Assembly: GCA_001600455.1 (NCBI GenBank)
Contig: BCKC01000009.1
Coordinates: forward strand, 1,860,001 to 1,924,000
DNA: 64,000 nucleotides
Source of the DNA: Endocalyx cinctus
Taxonomy: Eukaryota > Ascomycota > Sordariomycetes > Amphisphaeriales > Apiosporaceae
Direction: 5' to 3'
Made by a program: the position numbers and the translations under genes. The notes below the pieces were generated by a model. It was given only the letters and a program-made list of their open reading frames with translations. It was not told the DNA's origin and did no database searches. Positions 11,101 through 23,419 of the stretch are shown here, in pieces (position 1 is the first letter of the stretch; each line of letters opens with the position of its first letter).

Positions 11101-12336
11101 CTTCAGCTGTTTGAATCTTCAGTGAGCGGTCAAGTTCGCTTGTGATCAAGAGATTGATGTCCATCCTCATAAGTTCCTCGGTAAGCTCTAAGTTCAGCGA
11201 GGTTGAAGCTGCTAATGATCGTATGGAAGGCCCACGACCGAGAAAGACGATCCGAAGATTTTGTTGATCTTTCAAGAGATCACACATTAGCTCTACACAC
11301 CGATTGTTTGGCGCTCCCCAGTCTTCGGTCGATTCGTCAATCCCATCTAGGATACAGTATATCTGACTAGACAACAAGTTCATTGACAATTTGATTGTTT
11401 CCGTCAAGATCATCTCGGTGACTGGTAACTTTTTAATGAGAGAGTGGCAAACTTTGACCAAAGTATCGTCGGGCATTTCTTGCATTAGCTGCCATAGAAA
11501 CGTTCGAAGGAAGTGAACCAATTTACGTTGACTTTCACTGCCGACCCAGAAAGAGAACATTGTGGCAGCTTTCCCCTGGAGTTTCATTTCTTTTGTTATA
11601 GAGGCGGCAAGAACAGATTTTCCACACCCCTTTGTACCATGTATACACATCATCCGACATTTATAAGAATCTGGCTCGGTTGATGATCCCTGGAGCCATT
11701 GAAGAAACATGGGGTGATCATGTATCCAGTCAGCTGTGCCAGGAATTTTTTGTGGAATGAATTCATGGTCACATGGGCGGAGGATCTCGTTCAACTTGAG
11801 TCGTATAGTGGAGCGAGATAGGGATAGATTCTCTGCCATAAAGTAAGAAAGTGGAATTGATTGAGGAAAGAATCACGATAGATAGACGTGAATGATTACT
11901 TACCTATCATTGTATCCTCATTACGAACTGTAATAATGAGCATCAGCATGGACCTGATGCTGTCCAATTTCTGTTGATAGTGATTCAATTTCTTTTTGGG
12001 ACTAGAAGCAATAACTCCCGCCCATTTGAATACCTTTTTCCTGCCATGAAAAATGTTTGCGGAAGAAAGGAGTGAGTGGAGGGCTTTTAAATCATCCTCC
12101 AGTTCTTTTAAGATAGAGCCAAGCCTTTCAATATCAGTTTTATTTTTAAAAGAATTTGATATGCTGCAGCGTTCGAGAGCAGTGTGCAGTAGGACGTCGA
12201 TATTTTCGAGGTGATTTATCAAGCTTGTCAGCTCAATTACCAGGTCTTTAGTTCGGAGCGTATTGACAATTTGCTTCGTACCTGAAACAAGCTGAATTAA
12301 CCCTGGTATCGCCGCGACAAGACCAACAACTTCCAT
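8162..12336 (-). CDS. NACHT-domain STAND (NLR-like) protein
   Basis: Predicted intracellular signal-transducing NTPase of the fungal NLR-like class, a group that includes heterokaryon-incompatibility and innate-immunity sensors. Two exons, 12336-11904 and 11832-8162 (intron 71 nt), join as DTMI/ENLSLS to give 1367 aa. Residues 1 to about 140 form a helical fungal N-terminal domain starting MEVVGLVAAIPGLIQLVSG. The NACHT core follows, with Walker A GTKGCGKS at about residues 210-217 and Walker B IYCILDGIDES at about 303-313 (Asp307). The C-terminal half is all-helical, with loose TPR-like units (for example QVYALIFWCKGLLVHILL), but no high-identity WD40, ankyrin or TPR array, so it would not be a hypervariable repeat type. 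The ATG at 12336 is preferred over 12363 because family proteins start at the ME[AV]VGLV segment. The N-domain type (HeLo-like or other) cannot be settled by eye. Confidence 0.85.
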
Positions 12337-13637
12337 CTTGGGTCGAGAAAAATAATCTTTCAATTGAAATGATATTTAATATCGATTACGACTTTAATAA
12401 TTTAGAGTGTGAAGAAAATGGAAAAGTAAAACGTGAGGGATCACGTAAAGAATATAATGCATCTAAAGAAAGCCTGCCAGCCTGCCTTATCTGCGTAGCA
12501 TGCAGAATGGGGGTACTTTTCCGACTTGACCAGTTAAACGTGGATATAACAACAGGCACATATAGCAGGTCAAGAGATTCAGGCTTAGGCATAACATATC
12601 CCCCCCCCCCCTAAAAAGAAAAAAAAAACAGAACCGAGCAAAATCATTCGATAGATTTTAGGTAATTAATTACACCGAAGTGATCAAGAGGGCTCCCAAA
12701 GTACATAAAATCTTCGATATGAAGCCTGACATCGCGACAGCCTCAGCGGATTTGCCAGTAAGTTCATCTGTGCATAGAAAGTTCATATCCGCGAGAATTA
12801 ATAACTTCATAACTGACTCCATTTACTCTTCAGCTGTCTCTCATACTTTCCTTGTGCCACACCCAGCATTCTACGAATTTTTTTTTTTTTTTTCAAGTCA
12901 GCTGCCTACTCAAAACAATAGTCACACCCGTGGACATCAATCCTATAATTATCGTACTTCGTCAAAAATTATTCACGAGCTGTTCTGAAGAGAACAGGAT
13001 ATAAAATGAGGGGGACTGGTGGACTAATTTGCAAAGAACTCAAATGAGAAGACCCGAAAGTAGTAGTGGCAGCCACCCACAAATAGTGTGGGGCAATGCG
13101 ATTTATTGTGTACACAGTAATTGTCGTCTGATGATGGGAACACACTGCTTATATGGGCTCACAGTAGAGTTGCATTAGGGTCTTTGTCTTTCGGGTTTAT
13201 TGCATCGTCCGACGTTGACTTCCGTCCTCTTAATTAATATGCATTATATCGGACTTTCGCCGTTCGGTCATAAGATTTTCGGTCTTTACTCTGTCGGTGA
13301 TAATTCATAATTAATAATAACCAATCGTTTTTTTTTTTGGCGTCACTTCCAAGATTGTGCTCATGGAAACTATAATCACGTAACTTGCATCTCGGATTTG
13401 TTCAGGCTGTTTCCCTTATGTCCAGTATTATGCAGTAACCTTGGAAGTAATCTGATCTGGTCACGTATATCCACATATCAATACCTATTTGAGTATTTAA
13501 GGGAGTGTACTAACTGGATTATATTCATCCTTCAAGCTTCATATACTTCCTTTCCTAAGTAGATCTCGAATATTCTACCCTGTAGAAGTGTTCAATAACA
13601 CTATTTTTATCACAGTTACGATTATTATCTGATCAAG
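12337..13637. other. Intergenic between NACHT and SDR genes
   Basis: No gene supported. It contains a C-run followed by an A-rich run at about 12600-12628 and poly-T at about 12878-12892. The last 150 bp before 13638 are a plausible promoter and 5' UTR for the SDR gene. Confidence 0.5.
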
Positions 13638-14871
13638 ATGTCTCGCCAATTTAACAGAGAGACGAGAGCCGACTATCTGGTTGACCTCTTCACCGATCAA
13701 ATCAATGGCAGCGTTATTCTCACTACTGGTGTCTCGCCCGGAGGTCTTGGAGATCATTTCGTTCAGGCGGTTGCCAAAGGAGGGCCATCTATGATGATCC
13801 TGACAGGTCGCAACGTTGCGAAAGTGCAGAAGTGTGCCGATGCGATCACTGCCGCTAACCCTAAAGTCAAGACTCGTGTGCTAGAGCTGGACCTAGGTTC
13901 TTTTGAGCCCGTCCGCAAGTCCGCGGCAACGGTGATGGGCTGGTCAGACGTGCCTTGCATCGACGTCCTTGTGAACAACGCCGGTATCATGGGAGTCGAT
14001 TATAAAATCTCGCCCGACGGTTTTGAGAGCACTTTTGCAACTAATCACCTCGGCCACTTTCTATTCACGAACTTGATCATGAATAAAATTATGGCCTCCA
14101 AAAGTCCCCGAATCGTTAATGTTACTAGTGATGGTCATCGCCTCAATCCCATGCGCTGGGACGATATTAATTTTGATGTTCGCTTTAATACCCCATCATC
14201 CGATCCCTGAATTCACACTTTTTTTTTTTTTTTTTGTTTCGCTATTAACGCGCTTTTCTGAGCAGGGAGGCAAGACGTACAATAGATGGCAGGCGTATGG
14301 CCAGTCAAAGACGGCTAATATGCTATTCACCCTCTCCTTAGCTGAGAAGCTTGGTCCCAGAGGCCTCACTGTATTGAGTGTTCATCCGGGCCAGATCGGC
14401 GTTACCAGCTTAGGCCACCATATCGATTGGAGTACCGAGTACAAAGTGCTTCGTAAGTCTAGCTCATCTCATCTCTTTTCTTGGCAACGGTAAAAACCTG
14501 AAGACCTTTTTAGGTAGGTACTAACACTAATATTAGAGGATACCGACAAGTTACTTGGCAACCGTGATGGTTGGACAGAAGAGTTTTCGTTCAAAGAGCC
14601 ACAGTTGGGCGTTGCCACCCATGTGTACGCGGCATACTCTCCAGACTTCAAAGGTGAATATTTTCGTTCAGAATACTTTACATTTACCTTACCTTGGATT
14701 TACGTATCGAAAACTAATATATTCTTAGACTATAATGGTGCCTACCTACAGGATTCTCGCATCGCAGATCCCTACAAAGATACCGTCAAGCCATGGGCCA
14801 TGAGCCCTATAGAAGCCAACAGGCTGTGGATCTTAAGTGAGAAATCAGTTGGCCAGTCATTCTCCTATTGA
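13638..14871 (+). CDS. Short-chain dehydrogenase/reductase (retinol dehydrogenase-like)
   Basis: NAD(P)-dependent oxidoreductase of the classical SDR fold; substrate unknown. Four exons, 13638-14177, 14266-14452, 14537-14653 and 14729-14871, join in phase to 328 aa. The cofactor motif TGVSPGGLG is at about residues 30-38, NNAG at 113-116, catalytic Ser164 in NVTSDGH, and Tyr191/Lys195 in YGQSK just after the first junction. NHLGHFLFTNL and VHPGQIGVTSL match the RDH/WW-oxidoreductase-like branch common in fungi. The first intron has a GTTCGC donor and a 17-T tract before a strong CTGAGCAG acceptor. A lysine-poor N-terminal extension of about 23 residues precedes the Rossmann strand. It starts the redox-enzyme block, but the next gene is 3 kb away. 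Confidence 0.85.
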
Positions 14872-15891
14872 TAATTTCATGAAAAAATCAGGTATAACTT
14901 ACGTGACAACGTTAGTAAGGTTTATACTGAGATCAAAATAGTGAATTAACTTTTTATGACCTCCGGGATATGACAGAATATTATCATCAGCATAGTTCTA
15001 ATTTGATCATGTAATGGGTCTCACATAGACATATACCAGTCAATACAGGCCCAGTTAATGTTAAAGTACATAAATAATTGCTAGTCGGTGGCGAAAGGCT
15101 ATAACTTGGTGCACAATTTCAATAGCGCTACTCCCACACAGGTTTATAGATCTCCAGAAATTTTCCAGTAGAAAGCCGCAAAGTAACTCGTATTTCTCAG
15201 ACACCAGCCCAAATCCAATAAATTCATAATCTGAGAAAATTGCGTAGCGCCAACTACGAAAAGTAACAAGGTGAAAACACTGACTATCCACTGTACGTTA
15301 CTATCCTTATTTCTCCAGGACGTCGTGACAGCATAATCGCCGCTCCTCCCAATGCCAATCTTCTTCATCGTTTTTCCTTCTTCTTATTCTTCTTCTTCTT
15401 CTTCGTCTTCGTCTTCATCTGCCAATTTTAGCTTTCCACTGAATGATTTCTCTACATCATCCCCGTACGCAGTGCGCGGTCCGCGGCGAATGATCTCTCC
15501 TAGCCCGTCAGCGACAGCGCGGCTGCTCTGTCACAGCGCCACATATTAGGTGTAGAGGCGCAAGAATATTTTTTCATACGATTCGAGCCGCGTCACTAGT
15601 GATGAAAGCTTCATTATCTCGACCGGAAGATCATATCTCTTTTCTTGATACGCCGCTTTAGGGGAAGTATGTTAATGAATTTTGTTACCCCCCTTATGTG
15701 GAAGTTTTTCACTTGAAATAGCAGTGTGGAGAATTTAAATGGAGGGTCTTAAAATTGAATACCGAATGTCTTGCTGAGAGGTGCCCGGCTCGGTAGCGCA
15801 CCATTCTGCGTCTTCAGGATCGCTTGCAGGTGGCTGCGTAGCAAAGCTACCGACTCAGTTACCATTTTCCCACCTGAATCAATGTTGGGTG

Positions 15892-16272
15892 TTACCTATA
15901 TTCCTTTTGTATAATCTTATTAACATATCCTGTCAGCAATGAATAGAATGCACTTCCCTCCTTTTCCTCACACATCACAGAGTTCTCGAAATCTTTCGTC
16001 CATGTCTTGTGCGCACAGTCGGCCGCGCAGAAAATTCGATCATAAAACCAGTAATCTAGGATGGATTCTCTAAGGTCGAATAAGGAAGCGTGATCCTGTC
16101 GCTTCCATAGCTCGCCGAAAAGCAGTGACTCAGACAGCGGGCAGTCCGAGACACTGGCTGCCGCGGTTTTGGTGTACTGAGCGCTGTATATTCGCTTCTT
16201 GGGCCAGGAGAAGGGCTTATCAAGCTTCCAGAATACGAACCGCAATGTTTCAATCGGCAGCGTGATGCACAA
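15892..16272 (-). other. Unassigned open frame, possible gene fragment
   Basis: A 126-codon open frame with fairly ordinary composition (contains LDYWFYDRIFCAADCAHKTW and five cysteines) but no ATG at its 5' end; it begins TTG. I do not recognise it. It could be the last exon of a gene whose first exon I cannot find, a decayed fragment, or chance. Confidence 0.2.
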
Positions 16273-16403
16273 AAATGAGAACCCTTTGGTAAAGGTATAT
16301 AAATATGCCGGGGATTTAACTCTATGTGATACTCCTCTTTCTGTCCCTGTACAGGCTTATACTTGGCATTGTAAATATACGCAAAATTATATGGGAAGTA
16401 GGT

Positions 16404-16430
16404 AATATATATATATATATATATATATTA
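16404..16430. repeat. (AT)n microsatellite
   Basis: An uninterrupted AT/TA dinucleotide run in intergenic DNA. Confidence 0.9.
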
Positions 16431-17937
16431 CACTTAGTTAAGGGATTTGTTTAATCTGAATTTTACTATGGATAATGTAGTAGTATATGATTTTTTCTTC
16501 ATCATCTACTAAATTTGTCAATTTTTTTTTTTTTTTTTTGATTTTTAAAAAAGAATAATAAAGCAACTTAAGCAGAAAATTCTTATTCTCGTGAACGTCC
16601 CATCTATGACTACCTTCAACTCTTAATACTCGTTCTTTCCAGCATGCTACCGTGGAATCGTTTTCTCATGTCAGCGTCCCTCGATGCTAGAGAAGATTAT
16701 AGTCTGGTCTGGACTAGAATAACCATGGGAGTTCAGGCCCTGCGTTTAATCAACCTAAAATTATAATAATGAAAAGCCACATTCGGGGAATGATAAAAAA
16801 TACGTTGATACTGCAGTGAGTATTAATCTAAGTAATACTTTTTCTATTACTTTACATGTAAACACTCGCTTATACACTATTATATTAAGCTCTATTGCTA
16901 TCGTTGAAATTTGACCTTATACATCTAGGAAGGTGCCGTAACACATCTATTAGCGTGGATGTTTAGGTGTATTTGGGCCTGTAGACCTGCAGGAGTTGAA
17001 ATGGTAGAATCCATGCAAGTGAGTGGGTCACATTTTGCTTAGCACCGCCACACTTTACTCTGATTTGTACTTAGTTGTTTCACTTTCCATTACCAGCCAC
17101 ACTATTTTTCCCATGATAGAAAAGCCAAAATCCAAAATCCCATTATGAGAATTCACGCCATTGACAACATTAATTTTCATGCTTCGTTCCAAGTCCCCAT
17201 TATACAACTGAATAATATCGCATAAATTCAACATAAATATATTAAATAATCTGAAGTATTATTAATCTTTATGTAAGTTTTATTTTTTTTTGATTTCACT
17301 CGTTATTCAAGCTACTATGAAGTTATATATACGTAGTCTCTTGGACCAGTTTTATTCAATGTGCATTCAATTGCTGTGTATTAAACATGTCAATCTTTAT
17401 CAATTGACTTCTAATCGTATTTTCTGTTATTCTGAACACAATTGGAATCCTCAAAACTTTCATTTCTAATGGTTTTACTCGGTCCTGTCAGTAAGAGTAA
17501 CTACCAAATAATTATTGACTACTCTTGGATTGACGATAGTGCAGCTCTTCCTAACATTACAATCAGTTCTTACAATTTGCAATTGACGTAACTTCCTGTT
17601 CTATTATCATCTTCTACTTCCTTCCCAAACTTCTTTCAAGTTTACTCTATCCTACCCTTATATAAAGCCTTTCCCTTGCCACTCATTCACCAACAGTTTA
17701 CCTCCTTCATATTTCTAGTGAAAGCTTAGGTAACTTATTCTCAAACATATCTTTCTTCACTTTTATGAAGATACTAAGATCATTTCCTTGACTCTCTCGA
17801 TTTACACTCTTCATCCCATCTAATTTTTCATCATACTGCTTTTCTCACTTCGTCGAGTGCAGATCATAATATATACAAAACTCTCGTCTTATTCTAACGT
17901 TATCATAGTCATTCCATTCGTCACGAAGTAACGCACT

Positions 17938-18452
17938 ATGGCTCGTACCACGACCAGTGATCTCACCTTCACCCCTCGGGAGTTAGAGATACTATCAAAG
18001 CTATGGTCCTGTTTTGAGACCGAGCCGGTTGTAAGTTTGCATTTTCACTAGTCACCCAGCTTCGATATCCATCAATACCTTCGCCGCAGCTTCATATCGT
18101 TGTTAGCTAATAACCTAACTTTCTTCAGATTAATTATCAGAAACTTGCTCAAAACTGTGGATTCGCCAACGCGAACTCAGCTCGAGCTTGTTTTGCCCCC
18201 CTCAAGAAGAAACTCGCATCTTCAGGTACCGCCGGAACTTCTAGTCAGGCTGCCTCGGCCGGCACATCCTCATCTGCCCCCAACACTCCCAAGAAACGCA
18301 AGCCGGCCAGTACTCCTAACACCAACGGAAGCAACAAGAAGCCCAAGCCCATCAAGACTGAAGATGATGCCCCTGCACCTGTTCCGTTCCCGTTGCTCTC
18401 GGATTCTTCCTTCACTAAGAACCACGAGGACGATGATGGCGTTGTCGACTAA
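17938..18452 (+). CDS. Small basic nuclear-type protein with N-terminal helical domain, 138 aa
   Basis: Two exons, 17938-18030 and 18129-18452, joined by a clear GTAAGT...TTCTTCAG intron. Residues 1-60 hold a conserved-looking helical unit: FTPRELEILSKLWSCFETEP, then INYQKLAQNCGFANANSARA and a basic PLKKKL. This resembles a Myb/HTH-like family of small fungal proteins in which a tryptophan helix is followed by a KLA...G.NSA helix. The rest is low-complexity Ser/Thr/Ala/Pro with NTPKKRKPAS and NKKPKPIK, which look like nuclear localisation signals, then an acidic tail HEDDDGVVD. The likely role is DNA or chromatin binding; this is inference. A CT-rich promoter precedes the ATG. Confidence 0.7.
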
Positions 18453-19584
18453 CTAGTCGATACACAATCTACCAAGGGACTTATTTTCAACGCACTGTCA
18501 TCTCGTTATTTCCGTTAGCAAGTTCATCATGACGAATTCACGACTTTTCACATCTCGGCCATACTCAATTGCTACAATGCGCTTTACTGTGATATCTAGT
18601 TGCGAGGCGTCGTACTAGGTGCGACGGCTATGGAATCATTTCATCACTACTATTCTCGAAAGACGCGGAGCGAAAACAAGTGGCATTCACATTTCCATTT
18701 CGATACCAAAAATCAGATGAATTTCCGATGGACGTGGAATCAACATGGGATGATACATATGCTGGATATAGTATATCAATGAAAAGGCCGGCACTTTCTC
18801 TCTTATACTAGATACCAACTATATATGCACTGATTTCTCATCTCGTATACACCTTAAAGCTTCCTTACTTTGACAGGATCGGGATCCGATAATTACAGTC
18901 AAAGTTGGGTAGCCGGTATGATCAATCCCAATTTCATATTTAATTTCTTTAATCCCTTCATAGTGGCCTAACTATTAGGCATCATCCTTTAGTTTAGTTA
19001 GAATAGTCACTTATGCGTCTCGGTCGAGATACGTGCAAGACAATTCATTATTACGTTGCGCCATCATTTCATTCGTCCAAACATGTAATGTTGATAAAAC
19101 TAATAAGCAGGCGTCAAAGTTGCTTCATAGTCATAACCAGAAGAAGCTGTGATATTGATATGATGAGACAGCTACTGAGTGTTTTCCTGGCAAAAGTTCT
19201 TAGTTTGCATGTAAATGATGTCTAAGGAAGCCTCCGTAATTGGAAGTTAACGGTTGAAATTCTGGCCCGCCCCGCACCCTTCCTACTCTTATGAGACGAT
19301 TTAATATCTTAACTCCGGATTAAGTACTGAAACGTTCTGGCCATTTCCAAGCACTCTGGAGATTATACCGTCGCAACCAATCGAAGAGATGGAAAATATG
19401 ATTTTCAGAAGTAGGGCCTATACTATAAGACACTTTATTTCTCACAAGGCAATAGTAACTAGCACACGTTATCAGAGAATAATCATCATAATCAGTTACG
19501 GTTAACCCGTTTTATTGTCTTTATATCTGATGCTAAAATTACAATATCCTATTTTTTTCTAACTTTACAGTGAATTTTAGTTAA
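18453..19584. other. Intergenic, no gene seen
   Basis: AT-rich DNA with only short, unsupported ORFs. It includes the 3' sides of two convergent genes (17938 plus, 19585 minus). Confidence 0.5.
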
Positions 19585-21478
19585 CTATTCAAACGGTGGC
19601 GGAATCTCGGACGCGCTTAGGACGACCGTTAGCTTATCCATATAATCCACACTCAGATCCTGCTCGGCGTGAAGATCATCCTGGTTCCAAAGAGACTGAA
19701 GCAACCGCCGTATGCAATCCGTAGACCGGACCGCATGCATCTGCTCCGTGGCATGGATAATATCCAAAATTGCCATGCGTTCCTCGTCCAGTCGGGCCTC
19801 CGCGCCGATGATTACCAGCGGAAAAGTCCGGTCATATGTACCCAGAGAGCCAAATAGTTTAAACCCTCTTCTGACCCAACGGACGATACGCTCGTCATTG
19901 GCAAAGTAGATTGCAGATGCGCGGTGGATGTATATCAGAGTCGCAAGACGGTAAAGCTCCGTCATTACGAGCATGCGCTTTTGCGTGTCGGCTAACGCTG
20001 AAGCCACATCCGACACGACGGATACAGTCCAGTTGTGTTCAGCTTGCTGTCGAAGCTGCGCAGCTCTGAGCTTATACTCTTTCGTATGAATTACCGGGTC
20101 GGAAGACGGTCGTAGAGTATTGCAAATGTCAGTGACTAGGGTCAGGGCATCATGCTGTATAGATGCTACAGCTTCTTGACCTAATTTAATATTATTGATT
20201 GCTGGTAATGCTATTTTCGAATCTTGCAATGGCTTTGTCGCGTCTTGAGGTCGCCAATGAAGTCGGACGAGCCGGTTAGTTGCTTCCTGGTAGTAGACCC
20301 ATTCAACAAGAACCAGAAGACTAGTTTCCTTCTTGAATACATCTACGGAGGCACTATTGATGAGATTCTTGGCGCTGGCAACGTACCAGAGCCAATCAGA
20401 TGTGAGGTGGTTTGCGGAAACGAAGTGCTGCAAAATCTAGGATGGAGGTTAATCTTGAGCGACAAGTCGATATTCGGATTACTAAAATAGAAGCTGGCTA
20501 GGCTCCGGTGTGCGAAGCCGAACGGGCAATACGATTCCGGACAAAAAAAAAAAAAGGATATTTACCTCGAAAGCGCAAAGTAACATATTCGCGGCCACAT
20601 GGTGTATGACTTCGATATCACCTATGCCTCGGTTTGCCGCTGCACTAAGTGCTCGAAGTGATGACAGTTTAAGCTTAGCTGCCTGGAGCTGTACTCCATT
20701 TCTGTGCAGTGATGCAAATGCCAGTAAGGCTTGCTGGGTTGCGAAGCTAGAGGCCGAATTGTCCGACAAGGCAATCCGAACGAGCGCAGTACCAAGCTGC
20801 CGATCACTTAATGTGCTCAAAGTCGGCTCTAAGACGGTCTTGACTTATAGTGGTAAGGATAAAGCGAAGTTAGCTAATGATGGAATTGAAAATGGTATTT
20901 TGAAGACTGTGCACCCTTTGATGCACCATTCAGCTCAATATAGACGCACAGTATTGAAAAAGAATCTTCTCATCAGTGGAGAGTCGGGATAGAGTATGTG
21001 GCGTCAGTGGATAGATGGGCTGCTTCCGTGTGTGCCTATACATCGTCATGTAGCGATATAGTTCTACGTCCCTGTGGGTAGTGTGGATCATGTGCAGTTT
21101 TGCAGATTTCCTTATAGGGTAAGCAGCGTTATGAGCTTGGTTGTCGGTAATGGGTCCAACGATGAACCGCCTACGATCATTTTCTCGAGGCCATGACAGG
21201 CGAAAACTATACCCACTACAAATCCTTTTGGACCGCACACAGGTAGTGCAGGCTGGAAGGACACGATCGCAGCGTACCTTTCGATCTGCATTAGAGAGCA
21301 ACAATAAATTATGTCAGCCGGGGTACGCCGTGAAACCAAATAATCAAACCCAATAAACTTGGATCCAAGGGTAGATCATAACGGAGATAGTACCTATGCA
21401 TGTCCAACACCTCTTGTCCGGCCCAAAACGCCGCCGCGACCCAGGATCGCTAGATAATCCCTTGGCATTCTTTTGCAT
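19585..21478 (-). CDS. Zn(II)2Cys6 fungal transcription factor
   Basis: Predicted nuclear DNA-binding regulator. Four exons, 21478-21394, 21285-20950, 20843-20566 and 20436-19585, join in phase to 516 aa. The zinc cluster is complete only after splicing: CWTCIDRKVRC, then DRVLPAC, then TTCVRSKRIC, with spacing C-x2-C-x6-C-x6-C-x2-C-x6-C. An intron splits the cluster between Cys2 and Cys3, a common position in this family. The remainder matches the fungal_trans_2 regulatory domain (TVLEPTLSTLSDRQLG, ALLAFASLHRNG, SDWLWYVASAKNLI, LYRLATLIYIHRAS). The second junction uses the ATAAG acceptor at 20844, because the next one (TTAG) would create a stop. It sits between the two SDR genes and is a candidate pathway regulator of the redox block, but there is no direct evidence for targets. 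Confidence 0.85.
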
Positions 21479-22231
21479 CTTGGGTAGATATGATATAATT
21501 AGGCTTTTCTTCGGAAGCGTAAGAAAATATAGCTCTGCTTTGAACAACTCGCAAAAACTTGCTTGTTTATCCACTGTTTTCGGATTCAATATTGGTGAAC
21601 GTTGTGAGGTATGTTTTATGTTGAAGGCGTTTATGCCTAGTGCTGATTCGCTTATAAATTTTGCTTACAAATTCGACAGTTAGAATATACACAGTGCTCA
21701 ATAATGCTCATTTCCTAGCCAGACAGTGTTTATAAATACTGTACGAGAGCAAGTTCTTGCGAACTGCATTTCATTTCTATTGGTCAATTGCAGTGGAACA
21801 CTCTACGCCAAGGATCACCAACTAAAGCTTCGCCATCAGGAGATTTTAGCGTATCGTTATCCATGCTGCCATGACGGTGAGTTTACTCAGTAATTTGGCG
21901 CACCGAGACAACAAGATGGAGCCTAAAGTGTCACTATTTTTGTTTGTCTTTCGAGTAACTTTTTGCGAAATATCGATTTAACTTTGATTATCAATCGCGG
22001 TGTAACAATGTAGTTGTGCTCCTCAACCCGTTCTTTGTCAGGAGTTAGAAGCTGAGCATCAAGCTCACAGAGTCATGCAATATGTAATTTACCTATAAAA
22101 AGCCAGCTTCCCCGAGTACAAATTGACGATATAGCTTCCAGATCAAACCTTCCATAGTAATTCTCTTCACTCTTCTTTCATATACAACAACTACTTCATC
22201 TTGAAAAACCTTCAAAGTATAACTCAGCGCC
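21479..22231. promoter_or_regulatory. Divergent intergenic region between TF and SDR
   Basis: The regulator (minus) and the SDR at 22232 (plus) are transcribed away from each other from this 753-bp region, so it should hold both promoters. A CT-rich stretch with TCTTCACTCTTCTTTC lies about 70 bp before the SDR ATG. I could not identify a specific operator. Confidence 0.4.
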
Positions 22232-23419
22232 ATGGCTTCTTATCTCATTACAGGCGCCAACCGTGGCATTGGAGTATGTGATTTTACAATTCATCGTAAA
22301 ATTATATTTATGAGTTAATACTAATGAGACACGGAGCTACATAGTTCGGCTACCTCCGTCATCTCTCCAAGGACCCTAACAACACCGTGATAGGCATCGT
22401 TCGCGACAAGGCTGCCACTGATAAGAAGGTGGCGGAAGAGCTTGGGAGCCCGTCCAACCTTCATATCGTAGAAGCTATGATTACCAACTACGATTCGCTC
22501 AAGGTGCGTCATGGGCCTGGGCGAGCCTCTATTTATCGCCCCCGATAAAGGAGAACGATTTCACTTGCAAAGACATAATGCTGACATATAGGCAATTTAT
22601 TCGCTACATCTTTCAGGACACCGTCGAAAAAGTTTCCAAAATCACCGGGGGTAGCCTCGATCACATCATTGCAAATGCAGCCGTTGGATCCCGTAATGTT
22701 CCTATCGGAGACCTGTAAGACAGAAAGAAAACCCAGGCTCCTCTGCTTCTTATAATGCTTTAATAAGCTTGAGCCAGGAAGTGAAATAAGTATTGACAAG
22801 ATTTACTATATCTTTCTAGGGCACAAGATCACCAAAAGTTTCAAGATGAATTCAATCACGCGATGAGTGTCAACGTTCTTGCCAACGTCAACCTATTCAC
22901 GCTATTCTTGCCTTTGATTAAAAAAGGCCAAGCCAAAAAGATTATTTACATTTCCACGGGAATGGCCGATCTCGATCTTATTTCCAAGTTTCAAGTCGTG
23001 GCGGACTCCATCTACACCATGACCAAGGCTGCCGGGAATGCCGCTGTTGCCAAGTTCGATGCCCAGTATCGAAAGGAAGGTATTCTCTTCATGAGCCTCA
23101 GCCCCGGATTCGTAAATACATCTACGAAACCACGTAAGTGTTCTTCTTTTACTTGATCTACGCCAACTATTTATCTATCGTGGTTTTCTTGAAGATTCGA
23201 AACCGCAATGCTGACTTAGCACTTCTAGCAACCCCCGAGGAGATGGACGCGGTGGCCGGCATGATAAAAGCGTTTCAGGAATACGCTCCCGGATTTCAAG
23301 GTGCAATCACAGTTGACGAATCTGTCACCTCTGTCATGTCCGTCATTCATAATGCTAGTATCGAGAAGGGATTCGGCGGAGCATTCATTTCCCATAAGGG
23401 AAACAAGCAGTGGCTGTAG
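22232..23419 (+). CDS. Short-chain dehydrogenase (C-factor/ketoreductase-like)
   Basis: NAD(P)-dependent SDR related to the C-factor and aflatoxin ketoreductase-like branch. Five exons, 22232-22273, 22345-22503, 22617-22714, 22820-23133 and 23229-23419, join in phase to 267 aa. The protein starts MASYLITGANRGIG, so the GxxxGxG motif is at residues 8-14 and is cut by the first intron exactly after the last glycine. IIANAAVG replaces the usual NNAG. Ser145 (YISTGMADL) and Tyr165/Lys169 (YTMTK) form the catalytic triad. SLSPGFVNTSTKP is the typical PG motif. It is divergent from the Zn2Cys6 regulator and upstream of the aldo/keto reductase, so co-regulation is plausible but not shown. Confidence 0.85.

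Larger units (their letters stand above)
14872..17937. other. Long intergenic region with simple repeats
   Basis: About 3 kb without a supported gene. It contains a TTC/TCG microsatellite (15361-15418), an AT dinucleotide run (about 16404-16430) and poly-T at about 16520-16539. The minus-strand open stretch 16272-15892 is listed separately. The last 300 bp are strongly CT-rich, as expected for the promoter of the 17938 gene. Confidence 0.5.

Noticed and set aside
15352..15549. Serine-rich plus ORF
   Set aside because: Produced by a TTC/TCG microsatellite.
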